Shown one piece after another: positions 31,870 to 43,112 of a stretch of DNA of 64,000 bases; within the stretch, counting starts at the first letter, position 1; each line of letters opens with the position of its first letter. Position numbers and translations under genes: made by a program. Source of the DNA: Ascaphus truei. Lineage: Eukaryota; Chordata; Amphibia; Anura; Ascaphidae. The notes beneath the pieces are model-generated. The model had not been told where the DNA came from and did not search any database. It worked only from the letters and a program-made list of their open reading frames with translations. The stretch is taken from NCBI GenBank assembly GCA_036426205.1, contig CM071570.1:3910240-3974239 (forward strand). The letters are read 5' to 3'.

Positions 31870-32240
31870 TGGGCCTCATGCAGTAAGCGCCGATAAGGCT
31901 TTTATCGGAATTTTCCCGCCAAAATTGGATTTGAGATTCAGTAAGGCCCGATAAGTGGTCAAAATCTGCATTTTTTCTTCCCGATAAAAATTTATCGGCA
32001 TGCGTCTGCCGATAACCCACTTATCGGCAATTTTCATCACTTTTTGAAATCGGCTGTATTCTAGTAGCCTCGATCAGCTTATCGGTGTTGATCGGCACTC
32101 AAAAATGGAGATTTCTACAGCAAATTGTCCCGCCAACTAAAGTTGGCAAGTTGGAGGGGAGAAGGATCGGCAAGGTTGCCGGGACGGCACTTAGAAAAAA
32201 TAGCTCATCTCTACTTCAATGGAGTCAATGGAGCGGGGAC
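31870..32240 (+). mobile_element. Harbinger-type terminus (single end)
   Basis: GGGCCTCATGCAGTAAGCGC (31,872 on) resembles the MITE terminus at 24,138, followed by GATAAGG/CTTATCGG inverted words. Internal text (CTAGTAGCCTCGATCAGCTTATCGG, CCGCCAACTAAAGTTGGC) is shared with 21.5 kb and 24.37 kb. I could not find the partner end; it may be the left end of the transposase element at 33.1-34.4 kb. Confidence 0.5.
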
Positions 32241-33090
32241 TTATAACCTTATAGGAGTGTTTACGTTCTATTGCTCATAATACAAATGTGCTTGGCGTTA
32301 CAGTGTCGATGTCATTCACTTCATCGTGTCACCGCTTACGTTTATTATTGGCAGAACATTGTACTTTTCTATCTTATGATGATTTGCGTGTCACATTAGT
32401 CTTAATGTTATGATGTGTCAAGGTAAACTCCTATAGTAAACTCTTAAAGGAACAGGTCACATAATAAGAAACATGTTACTTAAGAGTGGTCAAATTATTA
32501 TATGATGTAACAGATTTCACACATCTAACAGATCCAGCATATAGTAATGTTGGTATACATTAGAGAATGCTTTGAATGTGTAATGCATGATCACGTCCGC
32601 AATTGGAAACTCAATAACATTGCATGTTTACATTGTACACCATGCATTATAATCACTTCCAGCTAAGTTATACACAGATCTATAATAGTTACTCATTTTT
32701 ACACGATTGAAACATAATCAATAGCAAGTATACTGATGGCATTAAATAATGCATACGCACATTACAATTAGTTCCTGTGAACATGTGACAATAACATGCA
32801 AATTTGACATGTTGCAACATAATTTTTCAACGTCAATGTCATGTTTGTATCCTAATGAGATGACTGAGTGTTGCGTTCAGAAGTGGTACATGCATTAAAC
32901 ATTCCATAAATACTTGCGAATAAATGGTTGTACAAAGCTTAACGTTACATCATTGTCAAATATCATGATTGCCTGGTGAACACACATAAATAATCCTTTT
33001 AATTCGTACTGGATACCCGTTTGGAGTTCACTACTTGGATATGTTAATGTAACACCTTGCACTTCATCAAGTCACCTGACATCATCACAT
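32241..33090. other. Non-coding stretch upstream of the Harbinger gene
   Basis: A/T-rich, no domain-bearing ORF. Probably the 5' region of the Harbinger element. A TATA-like GTATTTAAAG at about 33,092 sits roughly 50 bases before the first ATG of the transposase frame. Confidence 0.35.
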
Positions 33091-33142
33091 AGGTATTTAA
33101 AGAAGGCTAATTACCTGCGCATTGACAGCTACAGACCTGAAA

Positions 33143-34447
33143 ATGATGCAAATGTTTATGAGACGGAGGAAGATTCTATTGGAGGAGAGGCTAGCTGAGG
33201 GTCAGGATGTCACAGGCCAAGGAAGGGACAGGGACAGGGACAGAGACAGGGACAGGGACAGGGATGCGGAGAGGAGCGGGAGAGGGAGAGGGCGAGGGAA
33301 TGGGCAAGGAGATGAGAGGAGAAGAGAGAGGAGAGAAGTTGTGCCTCATCCTCGTTTGTACAGGGAGAGAACCATGTTAGATGGGATGAGTGAGGAGGAG
33401 ATTATAAGTCGCTATCGTTTGAGTACAGCAGCAATCTTAGCTCTTTATGATGAGATACGGGGAGATTTAGATTTTGTGACAGCCAGTGGCCGTGCAGTCC
33501 CTGGGCTTGTTAAAATGCCGTGCTCATTACATTATCTTGCTTCCGCGTCATTCCAGACAACTGTGGGCATAGTGGGCGGGGTCTCGCAATCTACATTCTC
33601 GCGGGCCTTTACCCAGTTTCTATGTGCACTGAATAGACGCGCTAGGAATTATATTCATTTTCCTACAGAGCACACAGAGTGGCTGGAAGTGAGGAATGGC
33701 TTTTATGCCATAGCCGGGATACCATGTGTGATGGTGCAATAGATTGCACCCATGTTGCTCCCGCCTAGTCAGAGTGAGCATGCTTACCGCAACCGTAAGC
33801 ACTACCATTCCCTGAATGTACAGGTGGTATGCGATGCCATGATGAAGATTATGCATGTGGTAGTCATGATTCCTCTATCCTGAGAAAATCATCAGTCTTC
33901 CATGCTTTCGAAGAAGGCTATTTTGGACCTGGTTGGCTGGTGGGTGAGTACATATTATGATGTGTTAACAAACAACTCTAGGTTTTCTATGAACTGTTGA
34001 ATTTAATAATGTTAACACAAATTGTATCATATTTGTGCACGATGGATTATAGGTGACTCAGGATACGGAATTAGGCCGTGGCTGTTGACCCCGGTGGCAA
34101 ACCCTCAATGTGAAGCAGAGGAGAGGTATAACGTGGCACATATATCTACACGATCCATCATAGAGAGGACATTTGGGCTTCTCATGACATGATTCAAGTG
34201 TTTAGATAGAATTGGTGGGGCACTTCAATATAAGCCTGCTAAAGTGTCAGATATTATAATTGCATGTTGCATTTTGCACAATCTGGCACTCCGCAATAAT
34301 TTAGAAACCGACACACGTCAGGGCTTGGAGGAGGAGAATCCCGTACATTTACCAGCTGACACTGAGCAAACAGCCAGTGGTGTGGAGACATGTCTGAATG
34401 TCATAAACACATATTTTTCATGTAAGCAAATACATATATGTTCATAG
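33143..34447 (+). pseudogene. PIF/Harbinger transposase (HARBI1-like), decayed
   Basis: This DDE transposase would cut and paste the element. The N-terminus has an Arg-Asp repeat (33,225-33,264) then Arg/Gly-rich sequence. The Harbinger core follows: EEIISRYRLSTAAILALYDEI, TVGIVGGVSQSTFSRAF, FPTEHTEWLEVRNGFYAIAGIP. A frameshift at about 33,735 moves the first-Asp segment (IDCTHVA) to another frame; stops follow near 33,881 and 34,190. Later segments are GDSGYG.RPWLLTP (second Asp, about 34,055) and SIIERTFGLL (Glu, about 34,160), ending DIIIACCILHNLALRN. Sequence between about 33,950 and 34,052 looks like a short intron (GTACAT...TTATAG). The first in-frame ATG is 33,143. Confidence 0.88.
33225..33264 (+). 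repeat. GGGACA hexanucleotide repeat inside the transposase
   Basis: About seven GGGACA-type units encode an (Arg-Asp)n stretch near the transposase N-terminus. Coding-frame hexamer expansion of this kind is length-neutral to the frame. Confidence 0.85.
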
Positions 34448-35094
34448 TACTACATAGATGTATTAATTCATCAGTATATATTTATTTCTCTTCATGTATT
34501 TATTTATTTATTTAGATTTATTTATTAATTGTGGGGCTGCTGTGTGTGTGTATTTTTTTTATTTTGGGTAGCGGGGGTGGGTGAATGGGGTATTACCGGC
34601 ACCTCATAACGGGGGCTGTATCTCGGGGAGCAGGGGGTCCCCCGACCTGAAACCAATGTGGTTCAGCACCGGAGACCCCCTGCACATGTACACTATGAAT
34701 AAAAATGTATTTCAAATGTATTTATTTATATTCATTTATTTATTTATTTATTTAGATTTATTTATTTATTTTCTGGGCGGCTGCTGTGTGTGAGTTTTTT
34801 TTATTGTGGGTAGCGGGGGTGAGTGAAGGGGGTATTAGCCCTAACGGCGTTGTTTAGGGCTTGCGGGGGGTAGCGGGAGGGGTTAACCCCTTCATGACCG
34901 TAGCGGTATTAACTGCTACGTCGTGAAGGGGTTAAGGGTACCCGCAACCCCCCCGCAAGTCCTAAACAAACACCAAGGGCCAAATACACCCTTCACCCAC
35001 TGTACAATATTATTAAAATACAGAAATACTGCTTTGTTACCGTAGCACATAGCCGCTAAGGTAAGGAACGAGTGTTTATTTATATATGTGTTTT
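34448..35094. repeat. TTTA-rich repeats with half an M1 module and M2 hairpins
   Basis: (TTTA)n runs lie at 34,494-34,530 and 34,735-34,770. A half M1 module is at 34,593-34,705 (TATCTCGGGGAGCAGGGGGT...GACCCCCTGCACATGTACAC). A clear M2 hairpin AACCCCTTCATGACCGTAGC/GCTACGTCGTGAAGGGGTT lies at 34,883-34,938, and another M2 half at about 35,036-35,068. Confidence 0.65.
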
Positions 35095-35368
35095 ATTCAC
35101 AGTGTAGATGTGCAGAGGGTCTCCGGAGCAGAACCGCTGTGGTTTTAGGTCCGGGGACCCCCTGCTCCACGAGATACAGGCCCCTTTAGGTGGTGCCGGT
35201 ATCCCTCTGCTTGGTTTACAGGCCGCGGTCACGTAATCGGGACCTTTAAACGCAGAGGGATACCGGCACCTCATAAAGGGGTCTGTATCTCGGGGAGCAG
35301 GGGGTCCCCCGACCTGAAACCAACGCGGTTCAGCTCCTGAGACCCCCTGCACATGTACACTATGAATA
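35095..35368. repeat. Palindromic module M1, copy 3
   Basis: GTAGATGTGCAGAGGGTCTC on the left and GAGACCCCCTGCACATGTAC on the right; apex GCGGTCACGTAATCGGGACC (the CACGTG has mutated to CACGTA). Arms carry the ACAGGCCCCTTTA and GGATACCGGCACC words. Confidence 0.8.
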
Positions 35369-35389
35369 AAAATGTACAGTACTGTATGT

Positions 35390-35610
35390 TAGGGGTTATA
35401 GGGGACGGCTTCAAAGACAACAGCTCGCAAACGCCCCCATGTGTTTTTACACGTCATTGCAGTATTGCAGCCAGCGGGAATAAAATGCTTAAATCACAGC
35501 CGGGAAAATAACGCAATACACTCCGGGCGAAAACGACACAAACCTCACATCACCGGGATATACCCAAATTTGCGGAACTAGCCGAGTTAGAATAAAGTTG
35601 GTCGCCTCTG
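35390..35610. mobile_element. T-family transposon, right end only
   Basis: It matches 31,625-31,843: GGGACGGCTTCAAAGA.AACA, CATTGCAGTATTGCAGCCAG, CGGAACTAGCCGAG, ending TAAAGTTGGTCGCCTCTG before TA (35,611). The left end is not adjacent; the M1 copy 3 upstream may be its interior. Confidence 0.65.
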
Positions 35611-36058
35611 TAGTATATAACACTTCCCTCTGGTCAGGGGGGCGTGTTAGTAGCGTTAAGCCGTATACTCTAATGGTAAAAGGCAAATTATAATATAAGA
35701 TCATGTAAAATCTATACTGAGCTAGAGATTGAGTACTTGCTCTGATCGGAGAACAAAAATTAGTATATTAGTGTCCTACGGCTGTTAACCGCTTCTGTCA
35801 CGTGAGCGGAGCCTGTCAGACAGTAGTTACATGCAGAGCACATTTCAGAGATAAAGAATTGCTAAAACAAGTGATCACACATTCAAACTTGAGGTCGGGA
35901 GGCTCAGAGTAAAATGTGATTACTTCTTTACAGAAATAGTGGTGGATTCACGGAATAGTCTCCCAATAGAGCTGGTACAGGCTAATAAAGGAAGGAGCTC
36001 AACATAATACATATTACATTATATAGCTTGCCATCCTATGTATCTTATCTTCTTACAG
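35611..36058. other. Upstream flank/intron of the V2R exon
   Basis: No coding segment was recognised. It ends in a good splice acceptor, TATCTTCTTACAG/AT, at 36,058/36,059. Confidence 0.45.
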
Positions 36059-36350
36059 ATATTCTATTCGTTATTTCCGACACCTCATGGCCTTTGTTTT
36101 TGCTGTTGAAGAGATTAATAAACAGACAAATCTCCTACCAAACATTACCCTGGGATTCCAGATTTACGACTCTTGTCTGGTGGAAAATAAAGCCCTAGAG
36201 AGTGCACTAAGCATAATAACAGGAGTGGGGAAAGTTGTTCCCAACTACAGCTGCGATTTGAATAGGAAAGTGGTGGTCTTTATTGGACACATGATGTCTT
36301 CATCCACCTACTCAATAGCAGGTCTTACTGGGATCTACAGATATCCACAG
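36059..36350 (+). CDS. Type-2 vomeronasal receptor (V2R) / class C GPCR, one exon
   Basis: A 292-bp exon bounded by an acceptor (CTTCTTACAG) and a consensus donor (CACAG/GTAAGC). It encodes part of the extracellular ligand-binding (Venus-flytrap, ANF-receptor) lobe. YSIRYFRHLMAFVFAVEEIN starts one base into the exon; then LLPNITLGFQIYDSC, VPNYSC, and SSSTYSIAGLTGIYRYPQ. The spacing and motifs are those of V2R and related calcium-sensing-like receptors. The start is one base before a codon and the end falls on a codon boundary. No stop or frameshift is seen. Neither the signal-peptide exon nor the next exon was found in the window, so the rest may lie beyond it, be separated by repeat-filled introns, or be lost. 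Confidence 0.9.
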
Positions 36351-36569
36351 GTAAGCAGGAGATGCAACTGGTGTATTCTGTTGTCAGGGTTTGTGGGCTA
36401 CAATATTTCTTCTTTATGACTTTGTTTCAAATAGATTAGACTGAAAGGATTCCTAAATTCCTCAATACTCAATTGTAATAGGAATTATAGGACATCTCTA
36501 TAAGAGCTGTGCTTGCATATTTGAAATGTAAGTAAAGTAAAACTTGGCTAAAAAGAGAAGAACACTTTC

Positions 36570-37060
36570 AAATGCCCTCAATATTTTGAACATTTATTGT
36601 CAGGTCAACCTGTGGAAGGTCTTCTCTAAATCAAAAGATAGAAGATTTTTTTCTTAGACCACACGTAATGTATAAGATCTATTTTTCTTCTAGTATTGTC
36701 TATGTATTGGCTAATGGGTATGACATCCAACTTATCAGGATGTATCAGAAAAGGGAGGACCATTCCCATCCATTTTGTAAGACTATTACTGTATAATTTT
36801 GTGTGTGTATTAAGTAAAGATATAGTTTGAGCAAATATTATGATCTTTTCCTTCGTTAGTGATAGTGACTATGGTTGCCTGCAGCATCTCAGAGGGAAGT
36901 TTCGACAAAGTAATACATGTTTTAAACATTCTGTCAAGTTGAAGGGATAATATATCTGCCAGAGTCTTATAATATTTTTGGAAAAACCGTCTGGACCTGG
37001 AGATTTTGAGATTTTAGGATCTTTAATGGCAGATGTGACTTTTTACTGCATTATAAGAAA
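36570..37060 (-). pseudogene. L1/Tx1-type LINE reverse transcriptase remnant
   Basis: On the minus strand, with several frame changes and stops: SKSPGPDGF, then LPSEMLQATIVTI and a degraded NY block, GxxxxxxxxDNTR-like text (IDNTR), and RRKIDLI followed by an EK.F-type remnant. This order is that of L1-clade RT. It lies in the putative intron after the V2R exon. Confidence 0.7.
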
Positions 37061-39470
37061 ACATTATGTTGCAGTTGGGGATTACAATTGTAGCTCTTTT
37101 TCCCCCTGACTAAAGAGTCTACCAGTACTGCCGTTACATGTTGGTTCACAGAGGGCCTAAGCCTCCGCCACTGAGAGTCTGCGGCGATATATTTATCACC
37201 TTGGTGCAGCACCTCCACCTGTGATGGATCCCAGCGTAGTGGGAGAGCCCCTCACAGGAACCAATAGCAATTGTAAACACACACACTGTATATAACAATC
37301 ACCTTTACTGAACGCACATATAATATACAATCCGTATCACACAGTGCAAGGCACACCTAACCCAATACCACCAGTGAGTGTCCCCCAAAGTACATTGGGT
37401 GCTAGGCACCAATACCCTGATGTTCTTTCCCCAATGTCATGGACCCACCCAAATGCGTGTATGGTTGCACTACCCTTGAACCGCTGGTGCACTTTGTTGA
37501 GGTACCTGTGGAGTTCTCCAGTACTCGGTGCGGCCGACTTAGCAACATGGATCTGTTGATCCAGCGACATCGTCGACCGCGATGGCATCTGCCTACAAGT
37601 GGGGTGAATTCTCGCTGGATGGTATCACTGTCATCAGGGCTAACAAATTCCTGAATTTTGGTAAATCCTTTGTTACGATATTATGACACTAATATACAAT
37701 GTTGTTAACCCCTTGCGTCCTGGAACCGCTACCGCTGTACTCGAACAGAACCCTGTGCAAAACTTGGATATGAATTGCACAGGGGATAGCTCGGCGGGCA
37801 GGTTTATAGATTTCACAGACCTACCTCTAACATGCATGCCAAATCCCCTCCGTTGCAACATTTAACCCACCAATCCCTGTTCTGCTCATGCTTGGAACTA
37901 CTGGCAAAAGTGGCTTCATGGGTTGCACAGAGCATGTGCAACAGAAATGTCATCTTCCCCTACCTGGCCACTTGCTACTTAGCATATACCACCCTGATGC
38001 CTTAAGGGATGCCACTCAGTCTACCTCACTCCTGCCTGGGAACAAAAGTTTAACACCTCTATTTCTTTGAAGCTTAGAGGTTTTCTGCTACGCATTTCAA
38101 AGCCCAGGGTTACACCCCCCAAGTGTCATCACCTGCCTAATATTAATTTCCTTACTCTTAACATATATGCGTGTTAATACATTCATTGCTGGGCACAGGA
38201 AAAGCTTCTTGCTGGTACCTTTTAAAACATAACTAAAATACAGTTTATATATATACTTTCTGTATGTGTGGGGGACCCCATGCAATATGTATGGGCTTAG
38301 TACATTCTTAGCTAGCTGCACTCCAAAAATTAGAGTGTTTGCTTGCTCCTTGTGTCTGATATACAATTGGTCCAATTCGCATACAATGCAATTACTGCAG
38401 ACAGGGAACAGGCTGTAAAATGGGGATAAGATGGCTGGGACAGGGTAATGCATATAATTTTAACCCCTTCACTCCCAGTGCGATTTAGGGTTAATTACTG
38501 CAAAACAGTGACAATATGGTGTTGTAGGGGGAAATATGACATTTGTGGTGTACTTAGAATTAACCCCTTCTGCCCCATCACAATTTAGGGTTAATCAGCC
38601 GGGCATACTGCCTTTATTATTGGCCTGATTAACCCCCGATCGCCACAATCACAATAAAGAAACTGCGCAAATTCACACTATTTGAAGGAGAGGACCTTAG
38701 TTATTGCAGTACTCTGCCCCTTGAAGAAATCCCAGGATGAAACGAGGGCAGGCAACACAGGCAACACAGAGGTCAGAAGGAGCTGTGCAGCAGAGGTATG
38801 TGGAGGACAGCTGAGGACGCTTTGAATCCCCCATACAGTGACTTTTTGAGGCGGCCGCCACAGAGGCTCACTATTAAATGTTCTTAACTTGTATTTGTTT
38901 CTATCACTCTATGACCCAGGGGGGTCCCACTGTCTCCACTCGCTTACCTACCTGCACGTGTTCACTTGTTTTGTATTAATTTGCATACAAAGTTATCTAC
39001 AATATCCCTGTGTCCTCTCCTCTTTTCTCCCTGGGAGTATCCTATTCCTCCAGTGGATGAGCTGTACTGTGAGTTCAACCAAAAGGCGTATATTGCTCAT
39101 ATTTAATGTGAGTAATATTACTATTATCTAATACAAATCCCCTCTTTATGTGACTGAGCTACAATATTTAGTGTTTTTTTGTTTTTTATTTTTATATATA
39201 CCTTGATGAGAGTGCGCTCCTGACGACTTCTGCTGTTACTATCACCATAAAGAGTCTCTTATGCTGAAGGTGGTCTGGTCTCAGACATCAGGCCGCAATC
39301 ACCACATGTGTCTCACCGGTGATATAACCTAACTAGAGGTAGCTACTGGGGAATGTCCCTAGCTATGGGCTTTCCCTGTAGCAGCCACAATATATTGGTG
39401 AGTCAGGGCCTAGCTGGGGCCTAAAGGGGGTATCTGGACTAGTATGGGAGCCACTTTCACCCACACACTT
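37061..39470. other. Putative intron/intergenic, no exon recognised
   Basis: I searched for the next V2R exon (S.GSFDP-like start) and saw none. Opposing short ORFs at 37,337-37,588 and 37,683-37,865 are without motif. Hairpin-like AACCCCTTC words occur at about 38,463 and 38,563. Confidence 0.4.
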
Positions 39471-39900
39471 CCTCACCCATCTGCATCCCTGCTCTGACTT
39501 CCTCGCACGCGAAGCGCACCAAACGTATATTTTCCTTCCATGAGATCCTAGCAGCCCTACTGGATAGTACTGCCCATGTGAACGGTTTTCCCCATGGGAT
39601 CCTGGGATATGTAGTTCCCCTGAGGAGCATTACAGAACATGGCCATCACAGATCAGTCACACTGGGCATGCGCCAGCTCCCTGCTCACATCAGGGACGTC
39701 AGGACCCGTTCTGCATATGTGCAGCACTTCTACAAAGGCGGCGCCCTACTCGGGCGCTCGCCGTGAAGCTCCCAGACACCGGAGCTCTCTCTCCTGCTCC
39801 CCCACCGATCGCCGCAACTCCCGACACACCGCAGTAGCCTCCCCTTTCCCCGCACCCGCATCTGGAGGTAATGGGGGGGAGGAGGGGGGCTGGGGGACCC
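39471..39900 (+). other. CpG-rich segment, promoter- or LTR-like
   Basis: It is denser in CpG than its surroundings (GGCGGCGCCCTACTCGGGCG, CCGATCGCCGCAACTCCC), contains the TCCTGGGATATGTAGTTC word, and ends at a donor-like CATCTGGAG/GTAATG (about 39,867). It could be a CpG island with a first exon, or an LTR. No protein was recognised. Confidence 0.3.
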
Positions 39901-40779
39901 GGCTACACAATACAATCTATTTCCAGCTCATCTAAAACTGATCTGGATACAAACTTTTTATTTTTTTTATGGTTTTTTTGTTTCTTTTAACAAATGTATA
40001 CGTCTGTCTGTGTCATTAATCTTGGGAATTGAGAAGATACTCAAAAGCGTGTCCGTATTAAATCGACTTTTATCTTATCTTTTACCTGAGCTGTGCTCTC
40101 GTTTGTTTTTTAATTTGTAAAGATTGTAATATTATTGTTTAAAAATGCTGTTAATTTCAATCAGGTTGGGAACTGGATCATTGATTTGTTTTTTAATTGA
40201 AGTCAATCTATTCTTGTTTATTTTTTGCCTCAGTTTATTTGCCAACAACCTGTTACTTTATTCTCTTTAGTGTGGAATTTTTGATTTGTCCACCCTAGTG
40301 ATTTTTCCACTCTTTCTAGAAGAAGAGAAGTAAGTTTAGTTCCTACAGAAGTAAGTAGAAACTTACAATTAGGTCAAATGAATTCAGTAGCACATTGAAG
40401 TCAGTATGACTGAGCGGTCATTATTTATTTATAAAATATTTTACCAGGAAGTAATACATTGAGAGTTACCTCTCGTTTTCAAGTATGTCCTGGGCACAGA
40501 GTTAAAACAAACAATAAATGGTTACAGATACAGTTACATAAATGAACAGGGTACAGTGGCCGCCAGCTTTAATCTTAACCCGCGGACGGCGCGCGGCTAT
40601 CTTCGGCCGTTTTCAGCCGGTTTTCCCGCACCTCGGGCGCTTTCAATAATAAGCGCCATTAGCGCTTATCTATTGAAGAGGCCGCCGCATGGGAAACTCC
40701 GATTCAAATCGGAGACAAGCCCCGCGGTTTGCCCGCATTGAACCCTGCAAGATTTAGAATAAAGCTGGCCGGGACAGTA
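39901..40779. other. Non-coding, with a G/C-rich palindromic patch
   Basis: 40,561-40,740 contains inverted words (ATAAGCGC/GCGCTTAT at about 40,649-40,669, CGATTTGAATCGG at about 40,702) in a CpG-rich context. The rest is A/T-rich without ORFs of note. Confidence 0.4.
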
Positions 40780-41172
40780 CTGCACCGACACACTTTATTC
40801 GAGCAAATACCCAGTATGTACCTGGCAGATACCTGGAATGCGCCGCTCCTCACCTCTGACAAGCCCTGTTGCGTTTGCCTTCCCAGCCTGGGTTCATGCC
40901 TGGCTGACGGGCGGCTGATCTGTTAAATGATAATGATTAAGATTTAATAGGCTGCAATGCTTCGCGTGTCTACCAGATGGCATAAATTCATGAATTGTAA
41001 TGCAGTATATATATATACTGTGCAGTATTGCAGCCAGCGGGAATAAAATGCTTCAATCCCTGCCTGGAAAATAACCCAATGCACTCGGGCAGAAAACAGT
41101 CACAAACCTCAATATACCTGGGTATACCCGAATTCGTGGGACTAGCCGAGCTCGAATAAAGTGTGTCGCCAG
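40780..41172. mobile_element. T-family transposon, short form (393 bp)
   Basis: Ends CTGCACCGACACACTTTATT and GAATAAAGTGTGTCGCCAGTG are inverted repeats flanked by TA (40,778-40,779 and 41,173-41,174). Its halves match the first and last about 220 bp of the 4.7-kb element at 27,175-31,843, making it an internal-deletion derivative. Confidence 0.8.
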
Positions 41173-42179
41173 TGTATACATTATATACAAGACTTTGCAT
41201 GCACAGTTAAAGAAAATATATATTATGGGCATATGAAACAGTTACATACCAGATTAAAATGTGAGACAGCCTTAGATTTGAAAGAACTTAAACTGGTGGT
41301 GGATGTGAGAGTCTCCGGTAGATTGTTCCAGTTTTGGGGTGCACGGTAAGAGAAGGAGGAACGGCCGGATACTTTGTTGAGTCTTGGGACCATGAACAGT
41401 CTTTTGGAGTCTGATCTCAGATGAGAAGTGCTACATGTGGTAGTGGTGAGGAGCTTGTTAAGATAGATGGGAAGCTTGCCCAGAAAGAATTTTAAGGCAA
41501 GACAGGAAAGTTGGACTTTGTGCCTAGACTCGAGTGATGACCAATCTAGTTCTTTGAGCATTTCGCAGTGATGTGTTTTGTACAGTAGTTGTATTGGAGA
41601 ACAAAACGACAAATTGAATTGTAGAGCCATAGAATTGTAGAACGTGTCAAGTTTGCCGAGGTGGGTTTGATGTGCTGAGCCATATACTATGTCTCCATAA
41701 TCAATAATTAGCATTAGCATCTGCTGTGTGAAATGCTTTCTGACCAGGGGAATTAGAGAGAATTTGTTCCTGTAAAGTAACACTAGTTTGGCATAGGTCT
41801 TGGTTGTCAGGTTATCAATGTCAGGGTATCAATCCCGAATGTTAAGTGGGAGTCAAACCATATGCCCAAGTATTTAAAACTAGTCACAGGTGTTAGGGTG
41901 GTGTTAGTGTTGGTTCTAATCTGGAGCTCAGTCGCAGAAAGCTTAAAAAATTAGTCTTGGTCCCAAATACCATTGTTAAAATCTTGTCAGTGTTTAAAAA
42001 CAGTTTGTTTTGTGAAATCCAGTTTTCGAGTCTCAAAAAGTCAGACTGAAGTATGTGTTGAAGGTCAGAGAGGCTATGGCTGTGTGCATATAGGATTGTG
42101 TCATCTGCATACATGTGTATTGAGGCTTCCTTACAAGCTGTGGGAAATCATTGATGAACACTGAGAAGAGTAGGGGCCT

Positions 42180-43112
42180 GTAGGCGGACGCTCACAGAGG
42201 TATGCAAGGGAGACTGGTTATGGTGAAATTAAATAAGGCTTTTATTGTGCCTATTTCCTTAATATCAGGAAACCATCCAAACAAGGGGTAAACAAAGCTT
42301 CTATTCACTTGGAAGTTCTTCTAGTGAAATACTATTCAGTCCACAACTCCCTTTAGATGAGCATGTCTCCCAGCCCCAAACATACTGCTGCGGCCGAGTT
42401 TATTCGAGCATTTGCCCGGTCTCGGCCGCAGCAGTAACCTGGCGCTTGCCGGAGGGTGCCCGGCGCGCGCCAAAGCCGCGGAGGAGCGCCCTCCGATCGG
42501 GGCTTTCTCCCTCCGCTCTCCGGGTCCGCCGGGTCCCCCGGAACCCCCTGCCGCCGTCCCCCACATCGCGGGACACCAGGGCTCCCTCTGGGAGGCCTGG
42601 ACATGCGTGCAGGGGGCGCAGGCTCCCGATGACGTGTGACCGCGCATCGGTGATGCGCGGCACGCTGAGGGAGTGCGGCTAGCACGCCGGGGCATCCCCC
42701 GGCTTGCGGTGCTAGCCGTGCTTCAATAAAACGTGTCGCCAGTGTATACATTGTATCATGAAATAAGCAGATATAAAAAGTCTCATAAATGAAAGGCTTA
42801 TCTGTTTGTTGTGGTTAGAGGGAAAGTCTTCCCTGTTCCTGCGTTGCTACCTTTACTCAGGTTTTGTCAGCATTCAGGTTTAGAAGTTTCCCCTGTGTCT
42901 TGCAAGCAGCCTCTTCTGGTAGACTCAAGATGCCTGTCCCCATGTCAGTCTCACAAGTTGTGAGAGTCAGGGACCATCTCACTTCCTGTCTCAAGGGCAG
43001 GCTTTTCTATGCAACCTAATCAGGAAGGTGGTGTTTGTTAATTGACTACCAGCAGTTAACCACTGCTGGAATAGAGGTATATTTCCTGAGCAGGGATAAC
43101 TCCCCTGTTACA
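42180..43112 (-). mobile_element. Solo LTR with perfect 5-bp GGGCC target duplication
   Basis: TGTAGGCGGACGCTCACAGA ... CCCCTGTTACA is flanked by GGGCC (42,175-42,179 and 43,113-43,117). It is the same family as 59,765-60,359; both share ATAAGGCTTTTATTGTGCC-like text. Without its own 360-bp insertion it would be about 571 bp. It splits the LINE between the RT FAKAFD block and YADD. Orientation is minus, judged from the family's primer site at 59.75 kb. Confidence 0.9.
42385..42744. mobile_element. T-family transposon with a CpG-rich foreign interior
   Basis: Ends CTGCTGCGGCCGAGTTTATT and CAATAAAACGTGTCGCCAGTG are flanked by TA (42,383-42,384 and 42,745-42,746). The intact LTR at 59.97 kb shows the empty site. 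The interior is extremely G/C- and CpG-rich (GGCGCGCGCCAAAGCCGCGG) and unlike the interiors of the other family members, which suggests captured sequence. Multiple overlapping ORFs are compositional. Confidence 0.75.

Noticed and set aside
36059..36419. A complete V2R gene starting at ATG 36,087
   Set aside because: Coding similarity begins upstream of that ATG at a splice acceptor and stops at the donor at 36,350; the remaining codons are intron.
42336..42751. Several overlapping ORFs up to 132 codons, Ala/Arg/Gly-rich
   Set aside because: Stop-poor because of extreme G/C content inside a small transposon; frames on both strands are equally open.
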